This document shows, piece after piece, positions 1 to 8,511 of a stretch of DNA of 64,000 nt. A program made the position numbers and the translations under genes. Every line of letters begins with the position of its first letter. Positions within the stretch are counted from its first letter, which is position 1. A model generated the notes under the pieces. The model saw only the letters and a program-made list of their open reading frames with translations, searched no databases and was not told where the DNA came from. Location: the NCBI GenBank assembly GCA_028874215.1, contig JAPPLF010000080.1:1-64000 (forward strand). Reading direction: 5' to 3'. The DNA comes from Acidobacteriota bacterium. GTDB taxonomy: Bacteria; Acidobacteriota; UBA6911; RPQK01; JAJDTT01.

Positions 1-16
1 GAAACAATAACGGCTC

Positions 17-157
17 TCACGTCCCTTGAATCGACTTGTTCAGACCTTCCTTAACGCTCCCGCAATGGCCGCAGCAGCGCTCATCCCCCCAGGCGGCATC
101 TTCCATCCACTTCACGGCGGATTCCTCCGTGGGGAACATGTCGGCGAGCTCCAGCAT
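17..157 (-). pseudogene. IS1595-type transposase, N-terminal remnant (46 aa)
   Basis: Reading the minus strand from ATG at 157 to TGA at 17 gives a 46-residue protein beginning MLELADMFPTEESAVKWMED and continuing AAWGDERCCGHCGS. The sequence FPTEE, then an acidic/aromatic helix, then a CxHCGS half of a zinc ribbon is the usual start of IS1595-family transposases. Those proteins are normally around 300 residues. Here the frame leaves the family pattern after CGHCGS and stops 12 residues later, so the rest of the ribbon and the catalytic domain are absent. It is a dead fragment, consistent with the integrase and inverted repeats nearby. The family call rests on about 35 residues. Confidence 0.6.
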
Positions 158-733
158 TCCGGTTCTACCATTGCGATGCACTGCCTTGCTGGCACAAGCG
201 CAAGCACCTGGAGCACTGGAAGCCAGCGTTGGACACGGCCCGCGAAATCAACCCGGCCAGCACGAAAGCGACACCGGGAGCCAAGGAGTGCCAAGCCTGG
301 TTTCTGAACGGCGATCAGATCCAGTACGGGATTGTCTCCAGGCCCGGAAAAAGATCATATTCGGTCCTCCAGATCACTCCGCCCAGCCAGCGGGGCCGTC
401 CACAGACGATTGTACGAGCACTGGGACGCGGCGGCTTGCCCACCGCGCCGTTCCGCACCGCACCGCCACGCGCTCAGACGATCCAAACCCCTTCCCGGCA
501 GGGATAATTTGGACGGGAGCGACCCCCCAAGGCGATGGCACGGTCAGTGCACATCAGCCTGCCCCGCATTGCCGCTCCGGGAGGCAAAAAGGGGGGGTCG
601 CTCCCGTCCACCTCCGCTTTCCCCGTGCGGGCACGGCGAAGCCGGGAATGTGGCCGTAACGGCATGAGCGACAAAGAGATCGGGGAAATCGGAGGTGTAA
701 GTCAAAAGGCTTCCGGAATGTAACTCGCGTCCT
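158..733. other. Gap without a convincing gene; contains inverted repeats
   Basis: Several frames stay open here by chance of high GC, but none shows a recognisable family, ribosome-binding site or consistent codon pattern. One plus-strand stretch (about 193-420) reads as a plausible protein fragment with KRKHLEHWKPALDTAREINP. It has no start and degenerates into Pro/Arg-rich sequence, so it may be a gene remnant. The repeat pairs at 510-610 and 688-756 are listed separately. Confidence 0.5.
510..610. repeat. 19-bp perfect inverted repeat, copy 1 of a shared-core pair
   Basis: TGGACGGGAGCGACCCCCC at 510-528 is exactly the reverse complement of 592-610, with 63 bp between the arms. The inner core GAGCGACCCCCC recurs in both arms of a second inverted pair at 1322-1431. 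Two short inverted palindromic units separated by a few tens of bases, repeated in noncoding DNA, resemble REPIN or MITE architecture. No transposase that would move them was recognised in the window. Confidence 0.75.
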
Positions 734-756
734 TTGTCTCCCTTACACCTCCCGAT
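688..756. repeat. Near-perfect inverted repeat upstream of the 785 gene
   Basis: ATCGGAGGTGTAAG at 688-701 pairs with CTTACACCTCCCGAT at 742-756, with one unpaired base and a 40-bp loop. It lies directly upstream of the small gene at 785. It could be a leader structure, an element end or an operator. The sequence does not decide between these. Confidence 0.5.
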
Positions 757-784
757 CGACACCGGGAAGCCCTTTCGCCTCCCC

Positions 785-1186
785 ATGAACCTCGTCGATC
801 CGCAGGTGACGCAGCTGTTGCAGGCGCTGGAGGCGCTGGGCCTTTCCCGGCGGCTGTTCCCGTACCGCCACTATTCCGGCCATGCCCAGGGACGGAGCCG
901 GTACTTCCCCCGCAAGCTCCCCCTGGCCTTGGAGGAGGACCGGGCGACCTTCGTCTACGTCGACCCCGGCCGGGACACCGACTCGGAACTGCTCTCGTGG
1001 GAGGCGGAGCACGCCCGGCTCTGGGCCGCGCTATGCGTACAAGACCATCCGGTGCACGTGGTCGCGGTGGCCCGCGACGACCTCCGCCGGGAGCGGGCCG
1101 GGAAGGTCCTGCGCCGCTGGGCCAGCCCGGGTCCCGAGGCCGTGTTCCACCTCCGGGGGCCTGTCCGGCGAAGTCCCGGGGTGTGA
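785..1186 (+). CDS. Small protein of unknown function (133 aa) in mobile island
   Basis: I do not recognise this family. From ATG at 785 it encodes MNLVDPQVTQLLQALEAL followed by a basic, aromatic-rich segment (RHYSGHAQGRSRYFPRKLPL), then LALEEDRATFVYVDPGR and an acidic/Trp segment. It has no membrane segment or signal peptide. The amino-acid composition is that of a folded soluble protein, unlike the other open frames nearby, and the codon pattern favours this frame. An in-frame ATG at 734 lies within the inverted repeat and is less likely to be the start; neither start has a good Shine-Dalgarno. The position between an IS remnant and an integrase suggests mobile-element cargo. Confidence 0.5.
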   Translation: MNLVDPQVTQLLQALEALGLSRRLFPYRHYSGHAQGRSRYFPRKLPLALEEDRATFVYVDPGRDTDSELLSWEAEHARLWAALCVQDHPVHVVAVARDDLRRERAGKVLRRWASPGPEAVFHLRGPVRRSPGV

Positions 1187-1321
1187 AACACACATGGGGG
1201 GGTGTGTTCCACTCCCGGAGCGGCGAGTGTTGCAAGCTCCCTTTCCGCCATCTTGTTGAGCCCCTTCGGGTTGTCCCCGCCCTTCCGGAGAAGGCGCGCC
1301 CGGACGGGGAGTCCGGGGAGG

Positions 1322-1431
1322 AGAAGTGAGCGACCCCCCTGTTTTCGTGCCTCGCACGTCACGCAAGCGCTGCCAGTGTTCCACTCCGTTGGACACCGGC
1401 GCGGCATGCGCGGGGGGGGTCGCTCACTTCT
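1322..1431. repeat. 18-bp perfect inverted repeat, copy 2 of a shared-core pair
   Basis: AGAAGTGAGCGACCCCCC at 1322-1339 pairs exactly with 1414-1431, with 74 bp between the arms. It shares the core GAGCGACCCCCC with the pair at 510-610. The phrase GTGTTCCACTCC also occurs twice nearby, at about 1203 and 1376, so the surroundings are repetitive too. Confidence 0.75.
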
Positions 1432-1528
1432 TCATTGATCCCTGCGGGAAGGCCTCTGCGAAGATGGGGAGGGGAGAATTCCAGTCTGTCGTGAGAGAAT
1501 GCGCCGCATAGGAGAGGACAACGGAAAC

Positions 1529-1834
1529 TTACAATGGGAGGCCAAGCAAGCGTCTCAGGCGCTTGTCGATGGTCACCCCGACGGCGCGACCTGTTGCCAA
1601 CGGTTCCAACTCGATCACCCGCTTCAGAGCGGGCCTCACCCCACCGTAGGATTCGAGCCGCGTGTGCTGGATCGCTTGCGGAAACGCGAGTAACATCAAG
1701 TTGGTGATGCAGAGTTCGCAGACCACAAAACGGACTGCGGCCGTTTGGAGATATCCCCGCTCCGGCAGCGCCTCGCGGTGGATCCTGGACAACGTCCAAG
1801 GGCCTATCCCGAACCCTTGGTCCGCCCTCACCAA
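1529..1834 (-). CDS. Doubtful open frame, unrecognised (about 101 aa)
   Basis: From a TTG at 1834 the minus strand reads a soluble protein with segments such as GIGPWTLSRIHREALPERGY and KRVIELEPLATGRAVG. The frame extends further upstream as QARHFACVGLV before a stop. I recognise no domain and see no ribosome-binding site. The composition is more protein-like than the competing frames, so this may be a fragment of a former gene in the island. It could equally be spurious. Confidence 0.2.
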   Translation of the reverse strand: MVRADQGFGIGPWTLSRIHREALPERGYLQTAAVRFVVCELCITNLMLLAFPQAIQHTRLESYGGVRPALKRVIELEPLATGRAVGVTIDKRLRRLLGLPL

Positions 1835-1967
1835 GCCAACACAGGCGAAATGGCGGGCTTGTTTTTTCGGGAGTTCTCAAAGATTGCGCCTGAGTGGGTT
1901 TCAGGCGGCATATCGGCGGACTATGGCTTCGCGTAGACCTTCAAGCTGGCGCTCTACGCACGGCGTA

Positions 1968-3191
1968 TCAATGGAGCCGTCCGGCCGCCGGGTCTCGACT
2001 CTCGCCAGCCAGGTAGTCCGCCCAGTCGTCCATAAGTCGGCGCCGGCGTTCGAACAGGTCCGTGCGCCGGTAGGCGGCCTCGATCGGGTTGCGCACCTTG
2101 TGCGCCAGCGCCGCCTCCGCCACTTCGCGCGGATGATCCGTCTCCTCCGCCGCCCAGTCCCGGAAACTCGACCGGAAGCCGTGCGGCACGGCCGCGATCC
2201 TCAACCTCCGGAGCAACTCCGCCATCGCCGTGTTCCCGACTGGCTTGCCGCGCACGCTCGGAAACACGAATGGGCCGACGCCACCGACCGCCCGCGCCTC
2301 CTTGAGGATCTCCAACGCACGGCGACTGAGCGGGACCCGGTGCTCCCGATTCCCCTTCGTGCGTCGGGCAGGGATGGTCCACACCCCTTCGTCCCGATCG
2401 ATCTCCGTCCAAGCCGCCCTGCGGACCTCGCCGGAGCGTGTCGCCGTCAGCACCAGGAACTCGAAGGCCAGCTTCAACACCGGCCGCGCGTTGGATGCCT
2501 GCACCGACTGGAGCGCGGCCGCCACCTTCCGGTGGGGCAACGCCCGCATGTGACGCACCACCTTCCCCTGCGCACCGAGCACCGGGCCGATCCGGTCACA
2601 GGGGTTGTCGGGCCGAAGATCCATCGCCACGGCCCACTCCAGGACCGCGCGGATGCGCTGGCGCAGCTTGCGGGCGGTGGAGGCCTTCTCGTGCCAGATC
2701 GGAGCGAGGATGCCGATCAGGTCGGCGCTCGTCACCTCCGCAATCGGCATCTTCCCGATATGAGGCAGGACGTGGCGCTCCAGGCTTCCCAGCCAGAGCT
2801 GCGCATGCCGGGGGGAGCGCCAGCCCGGACGCAGCTGCTTCCAGACCGTCCGGGTGGCGTCCGCGAAGGTGGGCATCGACTTGGACTCCCGCTTCCCGGC
2901 CCGGGGGTCGCCCCCCTCGCGGGCCAGCTTCCGGTTGGCGAACGCCTTCTCGCGCGCTTCCTTGAGCGAGACGAGGGGGAATCCACCGAGTCCGAGTTCG
3001 GCTCGGCGGCCACGGATGGTGAGACGTTGAATCCAGCCCCGGCTGCCCGTGGGCCGGACGTCGAGATAAAGGCCCTGGCCGTCGCAGTAGCGTCCGGCCT
3101 GATTCACATTGCGGACGAAGACCGGGGTCAGGGCGTTGAGGGGATGCCGCCCGCGCGGCTTGCGTTTCGGGGGACGTTTCACAAGTGTCAT
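1968..3191 (-). CDS. Tyrosine recombinase/integrase, P4-type (DUF4102 + catalytic domain)
   Basis: A site-specific recombinase of 407 residues. The N-terminal part (about 10-100) matches the DUF4102 arm-binding domain (CDGQGLYLDVRPTGSRGW, LGLGGFPLVSLKEAREKA). A SAM-like core-binding segment follows (about 105-205), then the catalytic domain. All six catalytic positions are visible: Arg252 in TATRSGEVR, Lys279 in RRTKGN, His337 and Arg340 in HGFRSSFRD, His364 in ALAHK, and the nucleophile Tyr374 in AAYRRTDLF. It therefore looks intact and active. ATG at 3191 (MTLVKRPPKRKPRG) is preferred; an in-frame ATG at 3248 would add 19 residues. No adjacent tRNA gene or attachment duplication was found. 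Confidence 0.93.
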   Translation of the reverse strand: MTLVKRPPKRKPRGRHPLNALTPVFVRNVNQAGRYCDGQGLYLDVRPTGSRGWIQRLTIRGRRAELGLGGFPLVSLKEAREKAFANRKLAREGGDPRAGKRESKSMPTFADATRTVWKQLRPGWRSPRHAQLWLGSLERHVLPHIGKMPIAEVTSADLIGILAPIWHEKASTARKLRQRIRAVLEWAVAMDLRPDNPCDRIGPVLGAQGKVVRHMRALPHRKVAAALQSVQASNARPVLKLAFEFLVLTATRSGEVRRAAWTEIDRDEGVWTIPARRTKGNREHRVPLSRRALEILKEARAVGGVGPFVFPSVRGKPVGNTAMAELLRRLRIAAVPHGFRSSFRDWAAEETDHPREVAEAALAHKVRNPIEAAYRRTDLFERRRRLMDDWADYLAGESRDPAAGRLH

Positions 3192-3466
3192 ACCCACCAC
3201 TATACCCCCACAATATCGTGGATGCAAGGGGATGGAGCGGATCGGCATGGGACATCAGCAGACGTCAGAAATCCTGGTAAGTCACGGATAAACAGACACT
3301 TATGTACAGTACTGGACATATCTGGACGTTATGTCCATCTCACAAACTACAGCCCGGCGGACTGCGTTGCTCCTCGGTCACATATTCCCGATATGCTCCC
3401 TCAGAGCGCCTTGTCCGGCGGGCGCAGCCCCGGTCTCGGTGCTCGCGGGACTTTTTCCACGGACTG
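3192..3466. other. Integrase upstream region with short inverted repeat
   Basis: This noncoding gap between the integrase start and the symporter end is more AT-rich than its surroundings. It contains TGGACATA at 3313-3320 and its exact complement at 3330-3337, separated by 9 bp, with a further GGAC between them. Such a site could be a recombination core, an arm-binding site or an operator for the integrase. No gene is visible here. Confidence 0.45.
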
Positions 3467-4990
3467 TTAACCATCAGACCGGCGGAGCTTCTGGTGAAGG
3501 GCGCTCACCAGGATTCCCACGAGCAGATTCGCCGCCAAGGCGAATGGTCCGATCCAGATGAAACTCACCGGGTCGTATCCGGTTTCCGGGTCGAATCCGA
3601 AGATCGGTCCGGAGTAGGCCACCAGGACCGCCGTCGTGATGCCGGTCACGGTGCCGAAGACCACTCCCAGAGTGGTCGCGAAGCGGACGAAAAAGGCGAA
3701 ACAAAAGAGACCGAACAGGGGTGTCGAGAGCAACCCCGACGTCTTCTGGCCGACCGCCCAGATGTTTCCCGGCACGTTGTCAATGAGGGAGCCGACCAAC
3801 ACCACGATCGCCCCGACGGAGAACGCAATGATCTTGGCCAAGCGGGTCCGGGCGCGCCGGCTGGCCGGCAATCTCCCGAAACGGTGCAGAAAATCGCGGC
3901 TGACCACGGCGGTAATGGAGTTCACGCCCGAGTCGACGCTGGACATGCCGGCGGCGAACATCGCCGACACCACGAGACCCGAGATGCCGGGGGGCAGCAC
4001 GTAGGCAATGAAATAGGGAAAGACACTGTCGGCGCCTTGACCGACGTTGATGTGGGAAGGAAGCGTCTGGGCCGCCTGCTGCACGTACCCCAGAAGGGCG
4101 AGCCCGGTGATCCAGAGAGTGAGGACGACGGCGAGACCCGAAAGAATATTGGCAATCATGGAGCGCCGGGCGGCCTTCAGGCTCCCCGTGGCCATGTATC
4201 TCTGGACATGGGTCTGGTCGGAGGCGGCTCCACAGATGCCCTCGAGGGCGACGTAAATCACCGATCCGAAGACGGTGACCCGGACTGCCGGGTCGAGGCT
4301 GAACCACGGCTGGTGGTCCCAATGAGGCTGCCAGGAGGTTGGGACCCAGGTGACGCCCCCCAGGTGGTAGGTCACGATCCCGATCACGAGCCAAGCTCCC
4401 CCCAGCATGAGGGTCAGTTGGAGGGTGTCCGTAATGACGACGGTTCTCAGACCCCCCACCGACGTGTAGAGCACGGCGACGAATCCCGTGACCAGAATAA
4501 CGACGGGCACCCACGATTCGTCCACGCCCAGCATGACGACCATGGCCCGGGCGGAGAGGTAGACGAGAAGCGACATCCAGATCAGACGCGAAAAGACGAA
4601 TATGACGGCTCCCAGGAGCCGGATCCGCAGCCCCAGCCTCTCTTCCAGGTATTCGTAGGCACTGGTGACGCGCCGGCGCATGTAGAGGGGTAGGAAGACG
4701 TAGCCGATGACCAGGTAGAGGATGGGATAGACCATGAAGTTGTTGAACATGGCGCCCGGACCCTTGCCGATGGCCTCGCCGGGGACCGCCAGGTAGGAGA
4801 TGGTGCTCAGGCCGGTGGCGAAGATGGAGAACCCCACCACGATGGAATTCATGCGTCCGCCGCCGGTGAAATACTCCTTGAGGCTGTTCTGACGGCGCCC
4901 GTAGAAATATCCCAAGGCGACCGTGCCCAGCGCGTAGAGGACGATGATCGCCCAGTCCACGGCTGCGAGTCCGCCGCCCGGACTATTCAT
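3467..4990 (-). CDS. Sodium:solute symporter (SSS family, TC 2.A.21)
   Basis: A 507-residue polytopic membrane protein with about 13 hydrophobic helices, the usual size and topology of SSS cotransporters, which import sugars, amino acids, sialic acids or vitamins with sodium. The N-terminal pattern (WAIIVLYALGTVALGYFYGRRQ, then EYFTGGGRMN, then STISYLAVPGEAIGKGPG) and the central GISGLVVSAMFAAGMSSVDSG are family hallmarks. The substrate cannot be read from the sequence. The start at 4990 has an AGGAGG Shine-Dalgarno. It overlaps the end of the upstream DUF2784-like gene by 8 bases, so the two are probably cotranslated. A paralogue lies at 35250-36779. Confidence 0.93.
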   Translation of the reverse strand: MNSPGGGLAAVDWAIIVLYALGTVALGYFYGRRQNSLKEYFTGGGRMNSIVVGFSIFATGLSTISYLAVPGEAIGKGPGAMFNNFMVYPILYLVIGYVFLPLYMRRRVTSAYEYLEERLGLRIRLLGAVIFVFSRLIWMSLLVYLSARAMVVMLGVDESWVPVVILVTGFVAVLYTSVGGLRTVVITDTLQLTLMLGGAWLVIGIVTYHLGGVTWVPTSWQPHWDHQPWFSLDPAVRVTVFGSVIYVALEGICGAASDQTHVQRYMATGSLKAARRSMIANILSGLAVVLTLWITGLALLGYVQQAAQTLPSHINVGQGADSVFPYFIAYVLPPGISGLVVSAMFAAGMSSVDSGVNSITAVVSRDFLHRFGRLPASRRARTRLAKIIAFSVGAIVVLVGSLIDNVPGNIWAVGQKTSGLLSTPLFGLFCFAFFVRFATTLGVVFGTVTGITTAVLVAYSGPIFGFDPETGYDPVSFIWIGPFALAANLLVGILVSALHQKLRRSDG

Positions 4991-5432
4991 GGAGGTCCTC
5001 CTGCTCTCCGGTGGGGGACTCGGGAGCGGCGACGTTCTTGTCGCCGTCTTCGGTGCCGGCTTTCAGGGAGCGGTCCCGCAGGCTGAGACCAACGCCCCCG
5101 GCTACGGACGCCAGGAAGGCGCCCAGGATGACCGGTTCCAGAACCGGATCCGGGACCTCCAGGCCGGTCCCTTCCCTGATCAGAAAGCCGATGTAGTTGT
5201 GGGGCAGGTTGAGGTCACCCAGCGACCGCCGCACCTGCCAGTGCCAGTCAGTGCAGATGCAGTAGCCCCACCCCCGCCAGTAGCCGAATCCGAACCACGA
5301 AATCGTGGTCAGCGCCAGCGCCGCCAGGCACAGGCGGCGGGTCCGGGACCAGATCCAACCCAGGATCACCAGGAGGATCCAGAGGGAGTGGAAGAGGAGG
5401 AAGAAGATGTCCAGAAGATGGAGAAGACTCAT
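4983..5432 (-). CDS. Small membrane protein, DUF2784-like (149 aa)
   Basis: Two N-terminal hydrophobic helices (LLDIFFLLFHSLWILLVILG and LCLAALALTTISWFGFGY) are followed by a Trp/Cys segment (GWGYCICTDWHWQVRRSLG) and HNYIGFLIREGTG. A third helix follows near residue 100, then a charged tail. The order of helices, Cys-Trp loop and NYI-F segment resembles DUF2784 membrane proteins, whose function is unknown. It precedes the symporter with an 8-base overlap, so it may be an accessory subunit; that is inference. The start at 5432 has a GGAAGG ribosome-binding site. Confidence 0.65.
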   Translation of the reverse strand: MSLLHLLDIFFLLFHSLWILLVILGWIWSRTRRLCLAALALTTISWFGFGYWRGWGYCICTDWHWQVRRSLGDLNLPHNYIGFLIREGTGLEVPDPVLEPVILGAFLASVAGGVGLSLRDRSLKAGTEDGDKNVAAPESPTGEQEDLHE

Positions 5433-5508
5433 CGTTTCCTTCCATCCGCAACGCCGCCTCTCGTTCCAGCCAGTTCACCTGGTCGTGGTCGAAAGATACT
5501 GTACGGAA

Positions 5509-5576
5509 GGGCGATTTCCAATCGCCCGGTCTGCGTCGCCAAGTTGTCACACAGGAGTTCGTCGGTTAGGAAACCG
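5509..5576. repeat. Intergenic hairpin modules upstream of frdA
   Basis: GGGCGATTTCCAATCGCCC at 5509-5527 is a perfect 8-bp stem with a TCC loop. The identical 19-mer occurs at 16901-16919. A second small hairpin, CGGTT-agga-AACCG (5563-5576), is followed by CGCCGCTCC, the same tail seen after hairpins at 9022, 16997 and 17024. These look like a dispersed intergenic repeat family. Confidence 0.75.
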
Positions 5577-5641
5577 CCGCTCCCATCCTCATCCGCGCCT
5601 TGAATTCGGCCCGCGAAATGTGGCAAGATTCGCGCCCAAAT

Positions 5642-7351
5642 ATGGACGCATTGAAGTGTGATCTTCTGATCGTGGGCGGCGGGGCGGCCGGGCTGCGGGC
5701 GGCGGTGGCGGCGGTCGAGGTCCAGCCGGACCTGGATATCGTCGTGGTCTCCAAGGTCTACCCCATGCGCAGCCATACCGTGTCGGCCGAGGGCGGCACG
5801 GCAGCCGTGCTGCGCGATTACGACAGCCACGACCTGCATTGTTTCGACACGATTCGCGGAAGCGACTACTTGGCGGACCAGGACGCCGTGGAGCTTTTCG
5901 TGGACACCGCTCCGAAAGAGGTCCTTCAACTGGAGCACTGGGGCTGTCCGTGGAGCCGGGACCGGGACGGGCGCATCAGCGTTCGGGCGTTCGGGGGCAT
6001 GAGCGTCAAGCGGACCGTGTTCGCCTCGGACAAGACCGGGTTCCACATGCTCCACAGCCTCTTCCAGCACTCGCTGCGTTTTGCCAGGATCCGCCGGTAC
6101 GACGAGTGGTTCGTCACGTCTCTGCTGGTGGACGACGGCGAATGCGTGGGGGTGACCGGCTTGGATCTGGCCACCGGACGGATCCAACCCATCCTGGCCA
6201 GGTCCGTCATGCTCTGCACCGGCGGCGGCGGCCGGATCTTCCCCTTCACCACCAACGGCAACATCAAGACCGGCGACGGGATGGCCATGGCCTACCGGGC
6301 GGGAGCGCCGTTGAAGGACATGGAGTTCGTCCAATACCATCCCACAGGCCTGCCCGGGACCGGGATCCTGATCACGGAAGCCTCGCGCGGCGAAGGAGGA
6401 TATCTCTTCAACAGCGAGGGCGAGAGGTTCCTGGAGCGCTATATCCCCGGGAAGATGGAACTGGGACCCAGGGACATCCTCTCTCGCGCCATCATCTCTG
6501 AGCGCCAGGCGGGCCGGACCTATGAAGGCCGACACGGCGAGTACGTCCATCTCGATCTCACCCATCTGGGTGAAAAGGTCATCGACGAGAAGCTTCCCTT
6601 CGTCCGGGAGCTGGCGTCCAAGTACGTGGGGATCGACCCAGTCTATCAACCCATTCCGGTCCGGCCGGTGGTGCACTATATGATGGGAGGCGTGAGTACC
6701 GGAAACGATGGGAGCACACCCCTGCGAGGCCTCTACGCAGCCGGCGAAGTCGCTTGTGTCACCATCAACGGCGCCAATCGTCTGGGGTCGAATTCCCTGA
6801 CCGAATGCCTGGTCTTCGGCGGATTCGCCGGCGAGGCGGCTGCCCGCCACGCCCAGTCCACCGGCCTCGTCGATCCGAGCCGGGTCCGGGCGGCGGCCCG
6901 CAGGGAGGAGCAGCGGATCGAGCAGGGATTCCTCCGTCGGGAAGACGGGACCGAGCGCATCAGCGGTCTGCGGGGCGAGATGCAGACGGCCATGGAAAAG
7001 GGTTGCGGGGTCTTCCGCACCCGGGAGAGCCTGCTGGAGACCACCAGGGAGCTGGCGGAGTTGAGAGAGCGATTCGCCGACGTGCGCATCGACGACCGGG
7101 GCAAGGTCTTCAACACCGACCTGGTGGCGGCCCTGGAGCTGGACTTCATGCTGGACGTGGCCCGCTGCATTGCCGGCGCCGCCTTGACCCGCGAGGAGTC
7201 ACGCGGGGCTCAGGCCAGGGTCGACTTTCCCGAGCGCGACGACGAGCGGTTCCTGCATCACCAACTGTCCCTCATCTCCGAGGAAGGTCCAAGGTTGGAG
7301 ACCCAGCCGGTGCCCATCACCCGTTGGGCGCCCGAGGAGCGGAAATATTGA
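5642..7351 (+). CDS. frdA: Quinol:fumarate reductase flavoprotein subunit
   Basis: The 569-residue catalytic subunit interconverts fumarate and succinate with covalently bound FAD on the cytoplasmic side. A Rossmann motif ([15 protein letters not shown]) opens the protein. His45 in SHTVSAEGG is the covalent flavin attachment site, as at His44 of E. coli FrdA. The active-site signatures [31 protein letters not shown] and [11 protein letters not shown] are present. ATG at 5642 aligns with family N-termini; a TTG at 5600 would add 14 unconserved residues. It is followed by frdB, frdC and frdD. The homology is closest in pattern to the four-subunit enterobacterial type rather than the haem-containing three-subunit type. 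SdhA is the alternative name, but the four-gene layout favours Frd. Confidence 0.95.
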   Translation: MDALKCDLLIVGGGAAGLRAAVAAVEVQPDLDIVVVSKVYPMRSHTVSAEGGTAAVLRDYDSHDLHCFDTIRGSDYLADQDAVELFVDTAPKEVLQLEHWGCPWSRDRDGRISVRAFGGMSVKRTVFASDKTGFHMLHSLFQHSLRFARIRRYDEWFVTSLLVDDGECVGVTGLDLATGRIQPILARSVMLCTGGGGRIFPFTTNGNIKTGDGMAMAYRAGAPLKDMEFVQYHPTGLPGTGILITEASRGEGGYLFNSEGERFLERYIPGKMELGPRDILSRAIISERQAGRTYEGRHGEYVHLDLTHLGEKVIDEKLPFVRELASKYVGIDPVYQPIPVRPVVHYMMGGVSTGNDGSTPLRGLYAAGEVACVTINGANRLGSNSLTECLVFGGFAGEAAARHAQSTGLVDPSRVRAAARREEQRIEQGFLRREDGTERISGLRGEMQTAMEKGCGVFRTRESLLETTRELAELRERFADVRIDDRGKVFNTDLVAALELDFMLDVARCIAGAALTREESRGAQARVDFPERDDERFLHHQLSLISEEGPRLETQPVPITRWAPEERKY

Positions 7352-7371
7352 GCCAGGAGCGAGATTCCGGC

Positions 7372-8109
7372 ATGAAGACCATCGACATCACCGTCACCCG
7401 GTACGATCCGGAGAATAGTCCCGTCCCGTACGAGCAGACCTACACCATCCCCTACGACGATGAGATGGTGGTCCTGGACGGCCTCAACTACATCAAGGAC
7501 CACGTCGACGGGAGCCTGAGCTACCGTTGGTCCTGCCGCATGGGGGTGTGCGGAAGCTGCGGCATGACGGTCAACGGAGTTCCCAAGCTGACCTGCGCCG
7601 TCTTCCTGAAGGACTATCCCCAGGGCGTGCGGGTGGGTCCCATGGACCATTTCCCGGTGGTCCGGGATCTGGTCATCGAGATGGACGATTTCATGGACAA
7701 GCTCCGGGCGGTGAAGCCCTGGATGATTCGTGAGCAGGAAAAGCCGGTTGAAGAGGGGGAGTATCTCCAGTCTCCCGAGGAGTTGCAGCTCTTTCGGCAG
7801 TTCAGCATGTGCATCAATTGCGGTCTCTGCTACGCGGCCTGCCCGGTCTACGCGGCTGACAAGAGCTTCATCGGACCTGCCGCCATCGCTTTGGCGCACC
7901 GGTATGACATGGATTCCAGGGAGGAGGGCCAGGACCAGCGGGCCGAGGTCATCGGAAGCCACGAGGGGATCTGGGAATGCTCCTTTGTCGGCGAGTGCTC
8001 CGTGGTGTGTCCCAAGCATGTGGACCCGGCGGCGGCGATCCAGCGTTCCAAGGTGCAGTTGACCAAGGACCATATCCTTGGGTTGCTCTGGCCCTGGGGG
8101 AAATCGTGA
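7372..8109 (+). CDS. frdB: Fumarate reductase iron-sulfur subunit
   Basis: A 245-residue electron-transfer subunit carrying three iron-sulfur centres between the flavin subunit and the membrane quinol site. The plant-type 2Fe-2S ligands are Cys55, Cys60, Cys63 and Cys75 (CRMGVCGSCG...KLTC). The ferredoxin-like clusters use CINCGLCYAACPV (Cys147, 150, 153, 157) and CSFVGECSVVCPKH (Cys203, 209, 213). Length and spacing match E. coli FrdB. ATG at 7372 has AGGAG upstream; a TTG at 7348 overlapping the frdA stop is an alternative start. The stop overlaps the GTG of frdC by four bases. Confidence 0.95.
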   Translation: MKTIDITVTRYDPENSPVPYEQTYTIPYDDEMVVLDGLNYIKDHVDGSLSYRWSCRMGVCGSCGMTVNGVPKLTCAVFLKDYPQGVRVGPMDHFPVVRDLVIEMDDFMDKLRAVKPWMIREQEKPVEEGEYLQSPEELQLFRQFSMCINCGLCYAACPVYAADKSFIGPAAIALAHRYDMDSREEGQDQRAEVIGSHEGIWECSFVGECSVVCPKHVDPAAAIQRSKVQLTKDHILGLLWPWGKS

Positions 8110-8510
8110 GCGTGACTCCGGCACCAGGTCCGCCCCGCCATCAGCCCCGGCGGTCGTCCCTCTGGTGGCTGAGCAACGGACGGTATTTTCTGTTCATGCT
8201 CCGGGAGCTGTCGGCGGTGTTCGTAGCGCTCTACGCGCTCAGTTACCTGGGGGGCCTGTACCGGCTGTCCCAAGGGAAGGACAGCTATGAGGCGTACCTG
8301 GCCATGCTCCACCACCCGGCCGTCCTCGTCTTCCTGGGAGTGTCCCTGGCGTTCTGCCTGCTTCACACGGTGACCTGGATCCACCTGACGCCCATCGTGA
8401 TGGTGGTTCGGATGGGCCGCAAGGTGATCCCTGCCAAGTTGGTGCTGGCGGGGAATTATTTGGTCTGGATCCTGCTTTCCGGGGTCCTCTGGTATCTGGT
8501 GGTGAACTGA
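8106..8510 (+). CDS. frdC: Fumarate reductase membrane anchor subunit C
   Basis: A 134-residue integral membrane protein with three hydrophobic helices after a basic N-terminus. The segments SLWWLSNGRYFLFMLRELSAVFVALYAL, HHPAVLVFLGVSLAFCLLHTVTWI and GNYLVWILLSGVLWYLV follow the FrdC pattern, and the length equals that of E. coli FrdC (131). It would anchor FrdAB and, with FrdD, form the quinol site without haem. The GTG start at 8106 overlaps the frdB stop (GTGA), implying translational coupling. One base separates its stop from frdD. Confidence 0.88.
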   Translation: MSVTPAPGPPRHQPRRSSLWWLSNGRYFLFMLRELSAVFVALYALSYLGGLYRLSQGKDSYEAYLAMLHHPAVLVFLGVSLAFCLLHTVTWIHLTPIVMVVRMGRKVIPAKLVLAGNYLVWILLSGVLWYLVVN

Positions 8511-8511
8511 G

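Noticed and set aside
3192-3466. Search for a tRNA gene as the integrase attachment site
   Set aside because: No cloverleaf or TΨC-like GGTTCRANNCC box could be seen on either strand in this gap.
1662-3470. Long plus-strand open frame of about 600 codons across the integrase
   Set aside because: It is antisense to a clearly intact integrase with all catalytic residues. The translation is Arg/Pro-rich without any domain, as expected of a shadow in GC-rich DNA.
3302-4693. Plus-strand open frame of about 460 codons opposite the symporter
   Set aside because: The product is Asp/Glu/His/Gly-rich and repetitive, the reverse complement of membrane-helix codons; the minus-strand SSS symporter explains the region.
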